This document shows positions 25,699-33,911 of a DNA stretch of 64,000 bases, in pieces. The notes beneath the pieces were generated by a model. That model ran no database searches, was not told where the DNA came from, and saw nothing but the letters and a program-made list of their open reading frames with translations. This DNA comes from Gemmatimonadota bacterium (GTDB lineage Bacteria; Gemmatimonadota; Gemmatimonadetes; Gemmatimonadales; Gemmatimonadaceae): assembly GCA_026387915.1 (NCBI GenBank), contig JAPLKS010000005.1, positions 62,001-126,000 on the forward strand, in the 5' to 3' direction. Every line of letters begins with the position of its first letter. Position 1 is the stretch's first letter. A program made the position numbers and the translations under genes.

Positions 25699-25991
25699 GA
25701 GTCCTCGGACCACGGGCATGGCTCGTCGCGGACGCCGTCCGATGGGGCGTTTCGGCATAACAACCCCTGCTGCGGTTGTTGACCGCCACGCCGAACGGAG
25801 GGTGACCAAGCAGGACATTCTGTCCATTCTATTCTGATTACTGGATTAATGGCGCAAGTGAGGGGCATATTATACACTATCCCTTTCTCGTGTCACGAGC
25901 CGCGCCGGATTCCCAGCAGGCATCGCCCTTGCCACTATGCCGAGAGAGGGCATGCGCTGAAGATCCCCGTTCCGAGTGAGGGGGAGTCCGG

Positions 25992-28900
25992 ATGCCGCCC
26001 CGCATCAAAAAAGCTGATCGCCCCGCATCGGGCGCCGCCGAGCATCGCCCGATGACCTCGCCGCGGCCGGCCCCCGCGCGTCCACACGCCATGGCCGGCA
26101 GCTGGAGCTGGGATGTCCCCACCGGTGCGCTCACCTGGTCGCCGGAGCTCTTCGAGCTTTTCGGCATCCTCCCCGATGGGGATGACGCCTCTTTCAAAGC
26201 GTGGCGTAGTATCCTCCATCCCGATGATGCGGAACAGACGGAGCGGAGTTTAGCGATAGCCCTCAGTACCCACACCGCACTCATCTGCGACTATCGCGTC
26301 GTGCTGCCGGACGGCAGCGACCGGTGGATCAACGTCGTGGGATCGGGCGTGTACGACCACGACGGTACCCCCCTTCGCATGATCGGGCTCTGCCTCGACA
26401 TTACCGAGCGTAAGCTGGCGGAGGAGGAACGGCACATTCGCGAAGCGCACGACCGTGGCTTTGCGAGGGCCGCCTCCGATGCCATCATCTCCATGGACCT
26501 CGATGGCGATGTCATTGGCTGGAACAATGCCGCCGAAATCACCTTCGGCCGCTCCGAAGCGGAGATGCTGGGAAAACCCTTCTCGTTCCTCATCCCTGAA
26601 CGGTTCCGGAAGCAGCACCGTGCGGGCCTCGCCCGAGTCCGTGCTGGAGGCGCGCGCCACGTCGTTGGGCGAGTCGTGGAACTCGCCGCGCTACGCCACG
26701 ACGGCGTCGAGATCCCCATCGAACTCTCGCTCTCCACGTGGGACGGACCGAGCGGACCTTGCTTCACCGCGATCATGCGCGACATCAGCGATCGCAAACG
26801 GGCGGAGCAAGCGCTGCATTACAGCGAACTCAAACTGCGCACCGTCATCGAAAATCTGCCGGTCACTGGCGTGGTGCTGACCGACAGCGCAGGTCAGATC
26901 ATAGAAGCGAACCGCACCGCCGTGAACATTCTAGGCTTGAGTCATTCCGATACCGTCGCGCGATCGCTTGACGCGCCTGAGTGGATGATCATTCGCCCCG
27001 ATGGAACGCCCATGCTCTCAGCGGAATTCGCGAGTGTCCGTGCGCTCCGCGAGCAACAGCCGATCGACGACATCGAGATGGGAATCATCCGTCCCGACGG
27101 TGAGGTGCGCTGGATCCTCACCTCCGCCATACCAATTCCCGTCGATGGGTTCGGTGTCTCTATCGTCTTCAACGACATCACGGAACGCAAACAGGCGCAG
27201 CGCGTGCTGTTGGAGCGCGAAACGAGGCTCCGCAATTGGTTCCAGCTTCCACTCGTTGGTATCTGCATCACCTCGCCCACCAAAGGGTGGCTCGAAGTCA
27301 ACGACCACCTCTGCACCATGCTCGGCCGCAGTCGCACCGAGCTGGAGAGTCTGACCTGGGCGGATCTCACCTATCCCCCAGACCTGGCCCTCGATGAGAC
27401 ACACTTTAAACAAGTGTTGCGTGGAGAAATCGAAGACTACTCGATTGAGAAACGCTTTGTCCGTAAGGACGGAATACTCTTGCCAGTGGATCTCTCCGTC
27501 CGCTGCGTGCGGCTCCCCGACGGGTCGGTGGACTACTTGATCGCGTTGCTACAAGACATCAGCAAGCGCAAACAAGCCCAGGCCGAGGCGCAGGAATCCG
27601 CAGGGTTCTACGCTGGTATTTTTGAGACGAGTCACGCCGTACAACTCCTCGTCGATCAGTCGACGGGGCGCATCATCGCCGCCAATCCTGCGGCAGCGGA
27701 TTTCTATGGGTATCCGCTTCACGCGCTGATCGGGCTTCCGCTCACCGACCTCACCATGCGCGGCGCCGCCGAGCAGAAGGAGAGACTCGATGCAGCCGCG
27801 CGGTCTGGAGGGTCCGATTTCGAAATGCAGCACCGCCTCGCGAATGGCACCGTGCGTGATGTGTGGGTTTACAGCAGCCTTGTGAAAACACTCCAGCGCC
27901 CCGTGCTCCACGCGTTCGTCGTCGACATCACCGAACGAAAACAGGCAGAGGCGGGCGCCGCGCTCCTCCAGGCCAAGCTGCAGCAGGCCCAACGTTTGGA
28001 GTCCATTGGCCTCTTAGCCGGCGGCATTGCCCACGATTTCAATAACATGCTGGCCGTCATCCTCGGAACAGTCGAACTGGCCAGCAGCCGTGTCGATCCA
28101 GCGCACCCGCTCCATAGCGATCTCCTCGATATTCAGAGCGCCGCCACTCGCTCCGCCGACCTCACCCGAAAACTCCTGAGCTACGCGCGCAAACAAACCA
28201 TCGCGCCCGCCGCCCTTGACCTCAACGTGGTCGTGCCTCGGACAACCAGCATCCTCCAACGGCTGATCGGCGAGGACATCCTTCTCCGATGGGAGCTGGG
28301 AGAGGAACTGTGGATCATTAAGATGGATTCCTCCCAACTGGACCAGATATTAGCCAATCTGTGCGTCAACGCACGACACGCCATCGCCGACGTCGGCACC
28401 GTGACGATCGCCACCGCCAACGTGGTCATCGACGAGCACTTCTGCGCCGCGCACGCCGACGCAGATCCGGGTGAGTACGTGCGGCTTTCCGTGCGTGACA
28501 CAGGACACGGGATGGATGCCTCCACCCTAGCCCACATATTCGAACCCTTCTTCTCGACAAAAGATGTGGGGACAGGCACCGGCCTAGGATTAGCAACGGT
28601 ATACGGCGCCGTCCGTCAGAACCACGGCTTCATTACAGTCGCCAGTGAAAGAGGGCACGGCACCACATTCGATATTTACCTGCCACGGCATGACGGATCA
28701 GCCGCTACGCTACAAGACGCACGCTCGGTCGCCGTGCAGCACAACACCGAAACCATCCTGGTGGTGGAGAACGAGGCCGCGGTGCGACGGATCGTCGTCG
28801 CGACGCTCCAACGGCAGGGATACCGCGTGCTCGCGGCGGAGAGCGGTGCCGAAGCCATTCGCGTGGCAGAGGAGCGCGTCGGTGAAATCGACCTCCTCCT

Positions 28901-29114
28901 GACGGACGTGGTCATGCCCGGCATGAATGGCCGCGTGCTCGCCACCACGCTTCGGTCCACGAACCCCACGCTCCCCGTAATCTTGATGTCCGGATTCGCG
29001 GCCGGCGTGCTCGGCGGCCGTGGCGTAGAGATGGACGAGGTGGACTTTATCGAAAAACCGTTCGCTCCCGGAGCCTTGGAAGCGAAAGTGCGGAAGCTGC
29101 TGGATCGCGCGTAG
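25992..29114 (+). CDS. Soluble five-PAS hybrid histidine kinase with receiver domain
   Basis: 1040 residues; the ATG follows GGGGGAG with good spacing. There are no membrane helices. About five PAS/PAC units fill residues 35-650, each ending in a DIT/DIS-x-RK linker (for example LDITERKLA, RDISDRKRA, NDITERKQA, QDISKRKQA, VDITERKQA). HisKA has GIAHDFNN with His 681. The ATPase domain has NLCVNARHAI, DTGHGM and GTGLGLAT. A receiver follows, with acceptor Asp 972 (LLTDVVMP). Its first acidic pair reads VVENEA, with Asn where most receivers have Asp. It probably senses a cytoplasmic signal and controls its own receiver; no DNA-binding partner is adjacent. It stands alone, convergent with the GH5 gene. 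Confidence 0.92.
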   Translation: MPPRIKKADRPASGAAEHRPMTSPRPAPARPHAMAGSWSWDVPTGALTWSPELFELFGILPDGDDASFKAWRSILHPDDAEQTERSLAIALSTHTALICDYRVVLPDGSDRWINVVGSGVYDHDGTPLRMIGLCLDITERKLAEEERHIREAHDRGFARAASDAIISMDLDGDVIGWNNAAEITFGRSEAEMLGKPFSFLIPERFRKQHRAGLARVRAGGARHVVGRVVELAALRHDGVEIPIELSLSTWDGPSGPCFTAIMRDISDRKRAEQALHYSELKLRTVIENLPVTGVVLTDSAGQIIEANRTAVNILGLSHSDTVARSLDAPEWMIIRPDGTPMLSAEFASVRALREQQPIDDIEMGIIRPDGEVRWILTSAIPIPVDGFGVSIVFNDITERKQAQRVLLERETRLRNWFQLPLVGICITSPTKGWLEVNDHLCTMLGRSRTELESLTWADLTYPPDLALDETHFKQVLRGEIEDYSIEKRFVRKDGILLPVDLSVRCVRLPDGSVDYLIALLQDISKRKQAQAEAQESAGFYAGIFETSHAVQLLVDQSTGRIIAANPAAADFYGYPLHALIGLPLTDLTMRGAAEQKERLDAAARSGGSDFEMQHRLANGTVRDVWVYSSLVKTLQRPVLHAFVVDITERKQAEAGAALLQAKLQQAQRLESIGLLAGGIAHDFNNMLAVILGTVELASSRVDPAHPLHSDLLDIQSAATRSADLTRKLLSYARKQTIAPAALDLNVVVPRTTSILQRLIGEDILLRWELGEELWIIKMDSSQLDQILANLCVNARHAIADVGTVTIATANVVIDEHFCAAHADADPGEYVRLSVRDTGHGMDASTLAHIFEPFFSTKDVGTGTGLGLATVYGAVRQNHGFITVASERGHGTTFDIYLPRHDGSAATLQDARSVAVQHNTETILVVENEAAVRRIVVATLQRQGYRVLAAESGAEAIRVAEERVGEIDLLLTDVVMPGMNGRVLATTLRSTNPTLPVILMSGFAAGVLGGRGVEMDEVDFIEKPFAPGALEAKVRKLLDRA

Positions 29115-29169
29115 CGCCTGACAACAACGCTGCCTCACTGACGGTCGCGATTCGTACCCTGCCGTGCGT

Positions 29170-30243
29170 CTACTGAAAGAGTGCGTCGCGTAGCTCCGTC
29201 TTCCACGCACCGGTCGGGTGGCTGTAAATACCAAATCCACTGGCGAGTTCCCAGTAGGCCCACGTCATGCCGCGCGCTTCCATCGCATCCCGCGAGGCGC
29301 GCGAATACGTAACCCGCGACGCGTACGGGCCCTTCTCGTAAGAGCCGAACTCGCCAACCCAGAGTGGTCGGCCCGAGCTGGTCCGCCATGCCACGGCGAT
29401 GTCGAGCGGTGCCGTCATCTGCGCGAGTTGCGCCACCGTACAGCAGGTGACCACGGGACTGTCGGCCAGCCCGACCCACGCCGCGCCCTGATGCGTAAAC
29501 GCAAAGGGCTCGTAGTTGTGAATCGTCACGATGAGTCGCTGGTCCGTGGCAGGGAGCACGAGGCTCGCCAGCGAACCGGCGTGGTTCCATTTACCTGGGC
29601 CGACCACGACGTATCGCGTCGGGTCAATCGCTCGCACGACGGCCAACGTTTTGGCGAGGAGCACGTTCCAACGATCGTTGGTCAGCAGCCCGTGCGGTTC
29701 GTTGTATACCTCAAAGAGCACGGCAGCGGGCTGGTCGCGATAGCGCGTCGCAATCTGCTGCCACATCGCGACGAACCGCTCCTCCAGCACCGCACTGTCA
29801 ACCGCGAACTCTCCCGGATCCAGCGCGTCGCCGTCGAGTTGGTGGTGGTGGTGCATGTCGATGACGATGTGCAACCCACGCGCACGTGCCGCGGCCACCG
29901 CATAGTCCACGCGGGCAAAAAAGGCCGCGTCAATCGTGTACGGGCTCCTCGCTAATGCGTGGTTGCTCCAACGCACAGGCAGCCGGATCGTCGCAGCGCC
30001 CACCGTACGAACGGCATCAAAGAGATCCTCTGTCAGGGAGACCCCCCACACCCCTTCGTTCGGCGCGTCGAGAATATTGCCGAAGTTCACACCGCGCCCA
30101 AGCGACCGCGCGACTGCGGCAGCGTCGGGGCTGCTACTGCTCCCGGACACAGCCTCCGTCGGAGTGTGAGCGCCAGCGCACGCCAACAATGCGAGAGAGA
30201 CCGAAACGGCGAGAACCAACGACGCACGAGTGTTGTGCTGCAC
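29170..30243 (-). CDS. Lipoprotein glycoside hydrolase, GH5 family (endoglucanase-like)
   Basis: About 357 residues. I chose GTG 30243 because it gives a compact signal peptide ending in the lipobox ALLAC; a TTG at 30282 is the alternative. GH5 marks appear in order: GRGVNFGNIL (first strand), IRLPVRW, VIDMHHHHQ, FEVYNEPHG with the acid/base Glu, IVTIHNYEPF, and WVGEFGSYEKG with the nucleophile Glu. It should cleave beta-1,4 glucan or mannan-type polysaccharide outside the cytoplasm. It is a single gene, convergent with the hybrid kinase. The terminator of the ribonucleotide reductase gene lies just upstream of it. Confidence 0.9.
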   Translation of the reverse strand: MQHNTRASLVLAVSVSLALLACAGAHTPTEAVSGSSSSPDAAAVARSLGRGVNFGNILDAPNEGVWGVSLTEDLFDAVRTVGAATIRLPVRWSNHALARSPYTIDAAFFARVDYAVAAARARGLHIVIDMHHHHQLDGDALDPGEFAVDSAVLEERFVAMWQQIATRYRDQPAAVLFEVYNEPHGLLTNDRWNVLLAKTLAVVRAIDPTRYVVVGPGKWNHAGSLASLVLPATDQRLIVTIHNYEPFAFTHQGAAWVGLADSPVVTCCTVAQLAQMTAPLDIAVAWRTSSGRPLWVGEFGSYEKGPYASRVTYSRASRDAMEARGMTWAYWELASGFGIYSHPTGAWKTELRDALFQ

Positions 30244-30283
30244 CAACGAAGTATGGCGCCACCGCTGCCACGGGGCAATCAAG

Positions 30284-30327
30284 CAAAACGAAACAAGCGG
30301 ACATCACAGAGTGGTGATGTCCGCTTG
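30284..30327 (-). terminator. Intrinsic terminator of the ribonucleotide reductase gene
   Basis: There is a perfect 14-bp stem, CAAGCGGACATCAC with GTGATGTCCGCTTG, and a 6-base loop. On the minus strand it is followed by TTTCGTTTT. It lies about 85 bp past the stop of the gene at 30412 and before the GH5 start. Confidence 0.88.
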
Positions 30328-30411
30328 CTCGTGTACGATATAGCACCGACACTACTACGCTAAGCCAAACCGACTGATGTGCTGATAGATCGGAGCGTAC
30401 CTATTGAGAAC

Positions 30412-32919
30412 TCAGCCGCACTCGCTGAAGCCACACACATGGCACTTTACGCACCCTTCAGCAAACTCCAACTGCGAGCCGCAGTCCGGGCAGGTGCCAA
30501 TAAAGGCATCGCCACTGTTCACCGACTCAAACATCGCCTCCTGCTGCAACGCGCCCGTCACCTGACGCGAGAGCACCGGCTGTGACACCGACGAATCAGC
30601 AGACGGCGAGTTAGACGGCGCCGCGAGCAACTCCTGCTGCACACCCTGCTTGGCGCGCTGCCACTCTTCAATGGCCAAGCCAACGGCGTCCGGCATGGAG
30701 AGAATCTTGTTCGGTCCGAGCCCAACCGCGCGATCCGACGAAATGCCGCGCAGCTGACGGTGGATTTCCGACATCGGAATCCCCGAGCGCAGTCCGAGCG
30801 AGAGCAAGCGACCGAGTGCTTCCGCGTCGGCCATGGCACTGCCGCCGGCCTTGCCGAGCGAGATGAACACTTCAAAGGGCTGCCCCTTCTCGTCTTCGGT
30901 GATGTTCACAAACATCACGCCGAGCGGGGTCTGCTTCCGAATGGTGGTGCCGCGCAGGAGGTCGGGGCGCGAGCGCTTCTGACGACGCTGCAAGTTCTCC
31001 GCCTCGGCGTCGAACAACAGCTTCTTCAGACGATCGTTCTCCGCCGCCGCTTCTGCGAGCTGACCGGCGAGTTCGCCAATCTCACGCTTGCTCTCCGCGC
31101 CAGCCGCGCCGCCCACACGCTCGGCCTTGGCCGTCTCGGTGGCGCCGGTGCTGAGCACCTGGCCGTCACGCGAACCGTCGCGGTACACCGTGACACCCTT
31201 ACAGTTGGCCTTCCAGGCCATTTCATAGATCGCGCGCACGTCGTCCTGCGTGGCCGTGTGCGCAAAGTTCGTGGTCTTGCTGATGGCGCTGTCGCAGTGT
31301 TCCTGGAACGCCGCCTGCATTTTGATATGCCATTCCGGAGCAATCGCATTGGCGGTGACGAACACGCGCTGCCACTTGGCCGGCACTTCGGCGTGGTTCA
31401 CGTGGCCCGTCTTGGCAATGCGCTCCATGAGGTCCGTGCTGTACCAGCCTTCGCTCTTGGCAATGGCCACGAAATCTTCATTCACATCCGGCATCATCAC
31501 GCCGGCCTGATTGCGCATAAAGGCCACAGCGAAGAGCGGCTCGAGCCCCGACGAGCACCCCGCGATGATCGAGATCGTTCCAGTAGGAGCAACGGTCGTG
31601 ACGTTGCAGTTACGCAACATCTGCATCGGGCGAATGCGGGCGCCCGACTCATCACGCGCGCAGGAGTTGTCGGGACCCCAGATGCTCTGCGCCCACTCTG
31701 GGAAGGCGCCGCGCTCCTTGGCCAACCGCTCGCTCTCCTTCTTCCCTTCCACATCCAAGAACTCCATCACCTGCTTACCGAACGCCACCCCTTCCGGCGT
31801 GTCGTACGCAATGCCGAGGCGAATAAGCGCGTCGGCAAAACCCATCACGCCAATGCCAATGCGACGAATGCGCTTGGCGAGGGCGTCGATTTCCGGAAGC
31901 GGATACTTGTTGACATCAATGATGTTGTCGAGGAAGTGCGAGCTGAGATGGATGTCTGCCGCGAGGGCATTCCAGTTCATCGCGCCATGCTCGACGTAGT
32001 TGCCGATGTTCACCGACCCAAGGTTGCACACATCGTACGGGAGCAACGGCTGCTCACCGCAGGGGTTGGTGGCTTCGTAGGCACCGAGGTGCGGCACCGG
32101 GTTGTAGCGATTGGCTTCGTCAATGAAGAACACCCCCGGCTCGCCCGTCCGCCAAGCGCCCAGGATCATCTTGTCCCACACATCGTTCGCCTTGAGGCTC
32201 CCCACCACCTGCTTGGTGCCCGGATCGATGAGGTCATACTCGGCGTTGGCCTCGAGCGCGCGCATGAAGGCGTCGGTGATGCCAACGGAGATATTAAAGT
32301 TCACGACCTTGGTGAGGTCTTCTTTGCACGCGATGAACTCGAGCACGTCCGGGTGATCGACACGGAGAATGCCCATGTTCGCGCCACGACGCGTGCCACC
32401 CTGCTTTACGGCGTCGGTGCTGGCGTCATACAGATTCATGAAGCTCACCGGGCCGCTCGCCACGCCGGTGGTGGAACGCACCATCGAGCCCTTGCCGCGC
32501 AGACGCGAGAAGCTGAACCCCGTGCCGCCGCCGCTCTGGTGAATGAGCGCCATCGAACGCAGCGTGTCGTAAATGCCGTCGCGACCATTGCTCAACGCAT
32601 CGCCCACCGGCAACACAAAGCAGGCCGACAGCTGGCCGAGCGGACGCCCCGCGTTCATCAGCGTGGGCGAGTTCGGCTCAAAGCGACGCTGCGTCATCAA
32701 TTCATAGAATTGATTCGCAATCTTGTTGACCGCCTCGTCGCTCGCCCCATAGCGACGATCCGCCTCAGCCACGACAGTCGCCACACGCCAGAACATATCC
32801 TCCGGTGTCTCCACCGAACGGCCAGTCTTGTCCTTGACGAGATACCGCTTCTCGAGCACCGTGCGGGCGTTCTGAGACAGCGTGGCGGGCGTCGACGGGG
32901 GGGTAACCGGCAGCGGCAT
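30412..32919 (-). CDS. nrdJ: Adenosylcobalamin-dependent (class II) ribonucleotide reductase
   Basis: 835 residues. Two in-frame ATGs are possible; the inner one (32919) is preferred because GGGAG abuts the outer ATG with no spacer but lies 9 bases before the inner one. Class II marks are LMNAGRPLGQLSACFVLPVGD (redox Cys), NPCGEQPLLPYDVCNLGSVNI (thiyl Cys and Glu/Asn) and TTVAPTGTISIIAGCSSGLEP. A C-terminal zinc-ribbon-like end, CPDCG then CVKCHVCGFSECG, provides the reducing cysteines. There is no N-terminal ATP-cone. It makes deoxyribonucleotides independently of oxygen and needs vitamin B12. It is monocistronic with its own terminator. The long leader upstream holds a DnaA-box match and stem-loops. 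Confidence 0.93.
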   Translation of the reverse strand: MPLPVTPPSTPATLSQNARTVLEKRYLVKDKTGRSVETPEDMFWRVATVVAEADRRYGASDEAVNKIANQFYELMTQRRFEPNSPTLMNAGRPLGQLSACFVLPVGDALSNGRDGIYDTLRSMALIHQSGGGTGFSFSRLRGKGSMVRSTTGVASGPVSFMNLYDASTDAVKQGGTRRGANMGILRVDHPDVLEFIACKEDLTKVVNFNISVGITDAFMRALEANAEYDLIDPGTKQVVGSLKANDVWDKMILGAWRTGEPGVFFIDEANRYNPVPHLGAYEATNPCGEQPLLPYDVCNLGSVNIGNYVEHGAMNWNALAADIHLSSHFLDNIIDVNKYPLPEIDALAKRIRRIGIGVMGFADALIRLGIAYDTPEGVAFGKQVMEFLDVEGKKESERLAKERGAFPEWAQSIWGPDNSCARDESGARIRPMQMLRNCNVTTVAPTGTISIIAGCSSGLEPLFAVAFMRNQAGVMMPDVNEDFVAIAKSEGWYSTDLMERIAKTGHVNHAEVPAKWQRVFVTANAIAPEWHIKMQAAFQEHCDSAISKTTNFAHTATQDDVRAIYEMAWKANCKGVTVYRDGSRDGQVLSTGATETAKAERVGGAAGAESKREIGELAGQLAEAAAENDRLKKLLFDAEAENLQRRQKRSRPDLLRGTTIRKQTPLGVMFVNITEDEKGQPFEVFISLGKAGGSAMADAEALGRLLSLGLRSGIPMSEIHRQLRGISSDRAVGLGPNKILSMPDAVGLAIEEWQRAKQGVQQELLAAPSNSPSADSSVSQPVLSRQVTGALQQEAMFESVNSGDAFIGTCPDCGSQLEFAEGCVKCHVCGFSECG

Positions 32920-33110
32920 TGCGAACATCTCCCAAAAGTTATGAGCGAACCTGAGCGGCGATCGAAGCCTGACTAGATAGACCCAGCCAGTTTCGACTCA
33001 GGGCGTCGAGGGGAAGGAAGCTAGGACGGGTCGTGAAACCACGCCATAAGCAACTAACCCCATGTAGAACAACAGCTTGAAAAATGAACATCACGAATCG
33101 GTGACAAAGC

Positions 33111-33119
33111 TGTGGATAA
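33111..33119 (-). promoter_or_regulatory. DnaA-box match upstream of nrdJ
   Basis: TTATCCACA on the minus strand is an exact match to the DnaA-box consensus TTATNCACA, about 190 bp before the nrdJ start. DnaA is known to regulate ribonucleotide reductase in some bacteria. A single 9-mer may be chance. Confidence 0.4.
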
Positions 33120-33181
33120 ACATCCCACCCAGCACCCCGATCACTGACTCAATACCAGACAGTATCAGCACAGTAGCACGC

Positions 33182-33220
33182 CACCCGAAGATCGGGTGAA
33201 CAGTCCTTAGCTAACTGTTC
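33182..33220. repeat. Two adjacent inverted repeats in the nrdJ leader
   Basis: CACCCGA/TCGGGTG with a 3-base loop (33182-33198) is followed at once by GAACAGT/ACTGTTC with a 9-base loop (33198-33220). They could fold as back-to-back hairpins in the nrdJ leader RNA or act as protein-binding palindromes. No U-tract follows on the minus strand. Confidence 0.6.
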
Positions 33221-33463
33221 GTATTTCAATCACTTACGGCTAACCACCCCATACCGAAGACCCAGCAGAAAAAAGCACATTATTGCGGGGGGAGTATGGT
33301 ACACTTTCCCGGACCGCCACGCTAGTCCCTTGCTCGCTCGCACGTCTGCTATTACGACGCGCGGCATTTGGTCGCGTAACGATACCAAATGAAACAACGG
33401 CGTATCGGGAAGTCGCCGGCGGGAATCATGGCGCCGTGCACAGCGCGCCCAGCCATAGACCGG

Positions 33464-33847
33464 CTAGGGACGCTGCAGCCTCGCCCCGAGCGACACCGGG
33501 ATCACGTGGCACACATCCTTGGCGATCGCAATGCCGGCGCGGCTCCACGTCGTGTAACCGGTCAACCGCACGGTCACATCAAATGAGCCAGGCGCCTCAT
33601 ACAAGAGCGCGGCCGTCCCGCCGCTCCCCGTAATGGTGGAATCGTTGCGCGCGCCATTGCGCCCAACGGCCACCACCGTCGCGCCACTCACCGGCGCACC
33701 ACTCACCGAATCGGTCACCGTCACATTCAAACCGGCGGCCGCATACAGCGCGCACACCACGCCGGGCGGCGTGACGTCGCGCTTGCCACACGCGGTCGCG
33801 GCACCGGCCACGACCGCTCCTGCCATCACAACAGCTGCCAACCGCAC
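33464..33847 (-). CDS. Small lipoprotein with carboxypeptidase-regulatory-like domain
   Basis: 127 residues from GTG 33847, which follows AGGAG by five bases; longer starts at 33865 and 33868 leave almost no spacer after GGAG. The signal peptide ends in ATAC, a lipobox. The mature part is one beta-sandwich of the carboxypeptidase regulatory type: NVTVTDSVSGAPVSGATVVA, then GSFDVTVRLTGYTTW. Two cysteines (VCALY, DVCHV) could form a disulfide. Such domains are common in surface and outer-membrane proteins and here stand alone. Function unknown. It lies 64 bp downstream of the atypical hybrid kinase and may be co-transcribed with it. Confidence 0.75.
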   Translation of the reverse strand: MRLAAVVMAGAVVAGAATACGKRDVTPPGVVCALYAAAGLNVTVTDSVSGAPVSGATVVAVGRNGARNDSTITGSGGTAALLYEAPGSFDVTVRLTGYTTWSRAGIAIAKDVCHVIPVSLGARLQRP

Positions 33848-33911
33848 ACGGGCTCCTGAGCGCATCACTCCAACTTATACCCGACGCCACACCGCAGGAG
33901 CCCGACCCACC

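Larger units (their letters stand above)
25616..25991. other. Divergent intergenic region between the GntR operon and a hybrid kinase
   Basis: No gene is visible in these 376 bases. They hold the GntR operator and promoter near 25660-25698 and a short inverted repeat, AACAACC/GGTTGTT, at 25759-25780 with an 8-base loop. An AT-rich segment around 25865-25880 (TATTATACACTAT) could contain the -10 of the rightward kinase gene; I could not find a convincing -35. Confidence 0.5.
32920..33463. other. Intergenic leader region upstream of the ribonucleotide reductase
   Basis: These 544 bases contain no convincing gene; the open frames seen there lack family-like sequence. The region is less GC-rich than its surroundings and holds a DnaA-box match (33111-33119) and two adjacent inverted repeats (33182-33220). 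I looked for a B12 riboswitch box and an NrdR-type repeat and saw neither clearly. The right part also forms the 3' flank of the small lipoprotein gene at 33464. Confidence 0.55.

Noticed and set aside
30760-32976. A 738-codon open frame on the plus strand opposite the ribonucleotide reductase
   Set aside because: It is the antisense shadow of nrdJ; the sequence is His/Arg/Ala-rich without any domain and GC-rich DNA often leaves such frames open.
32920-33300. Cobalamin riboswitch before nrdJ
   Set aside because: I could not find a convincing B12 box or the expected stem order by eye; an Infernal scan would settle it.
33283-33633. A 116-codon plus-strand frame in the nrdJ leader region
   Set aside because: Arg/Pro/Ser-rich and crosses the 3' part of the small lipoprotein gene; no start signal or family match.
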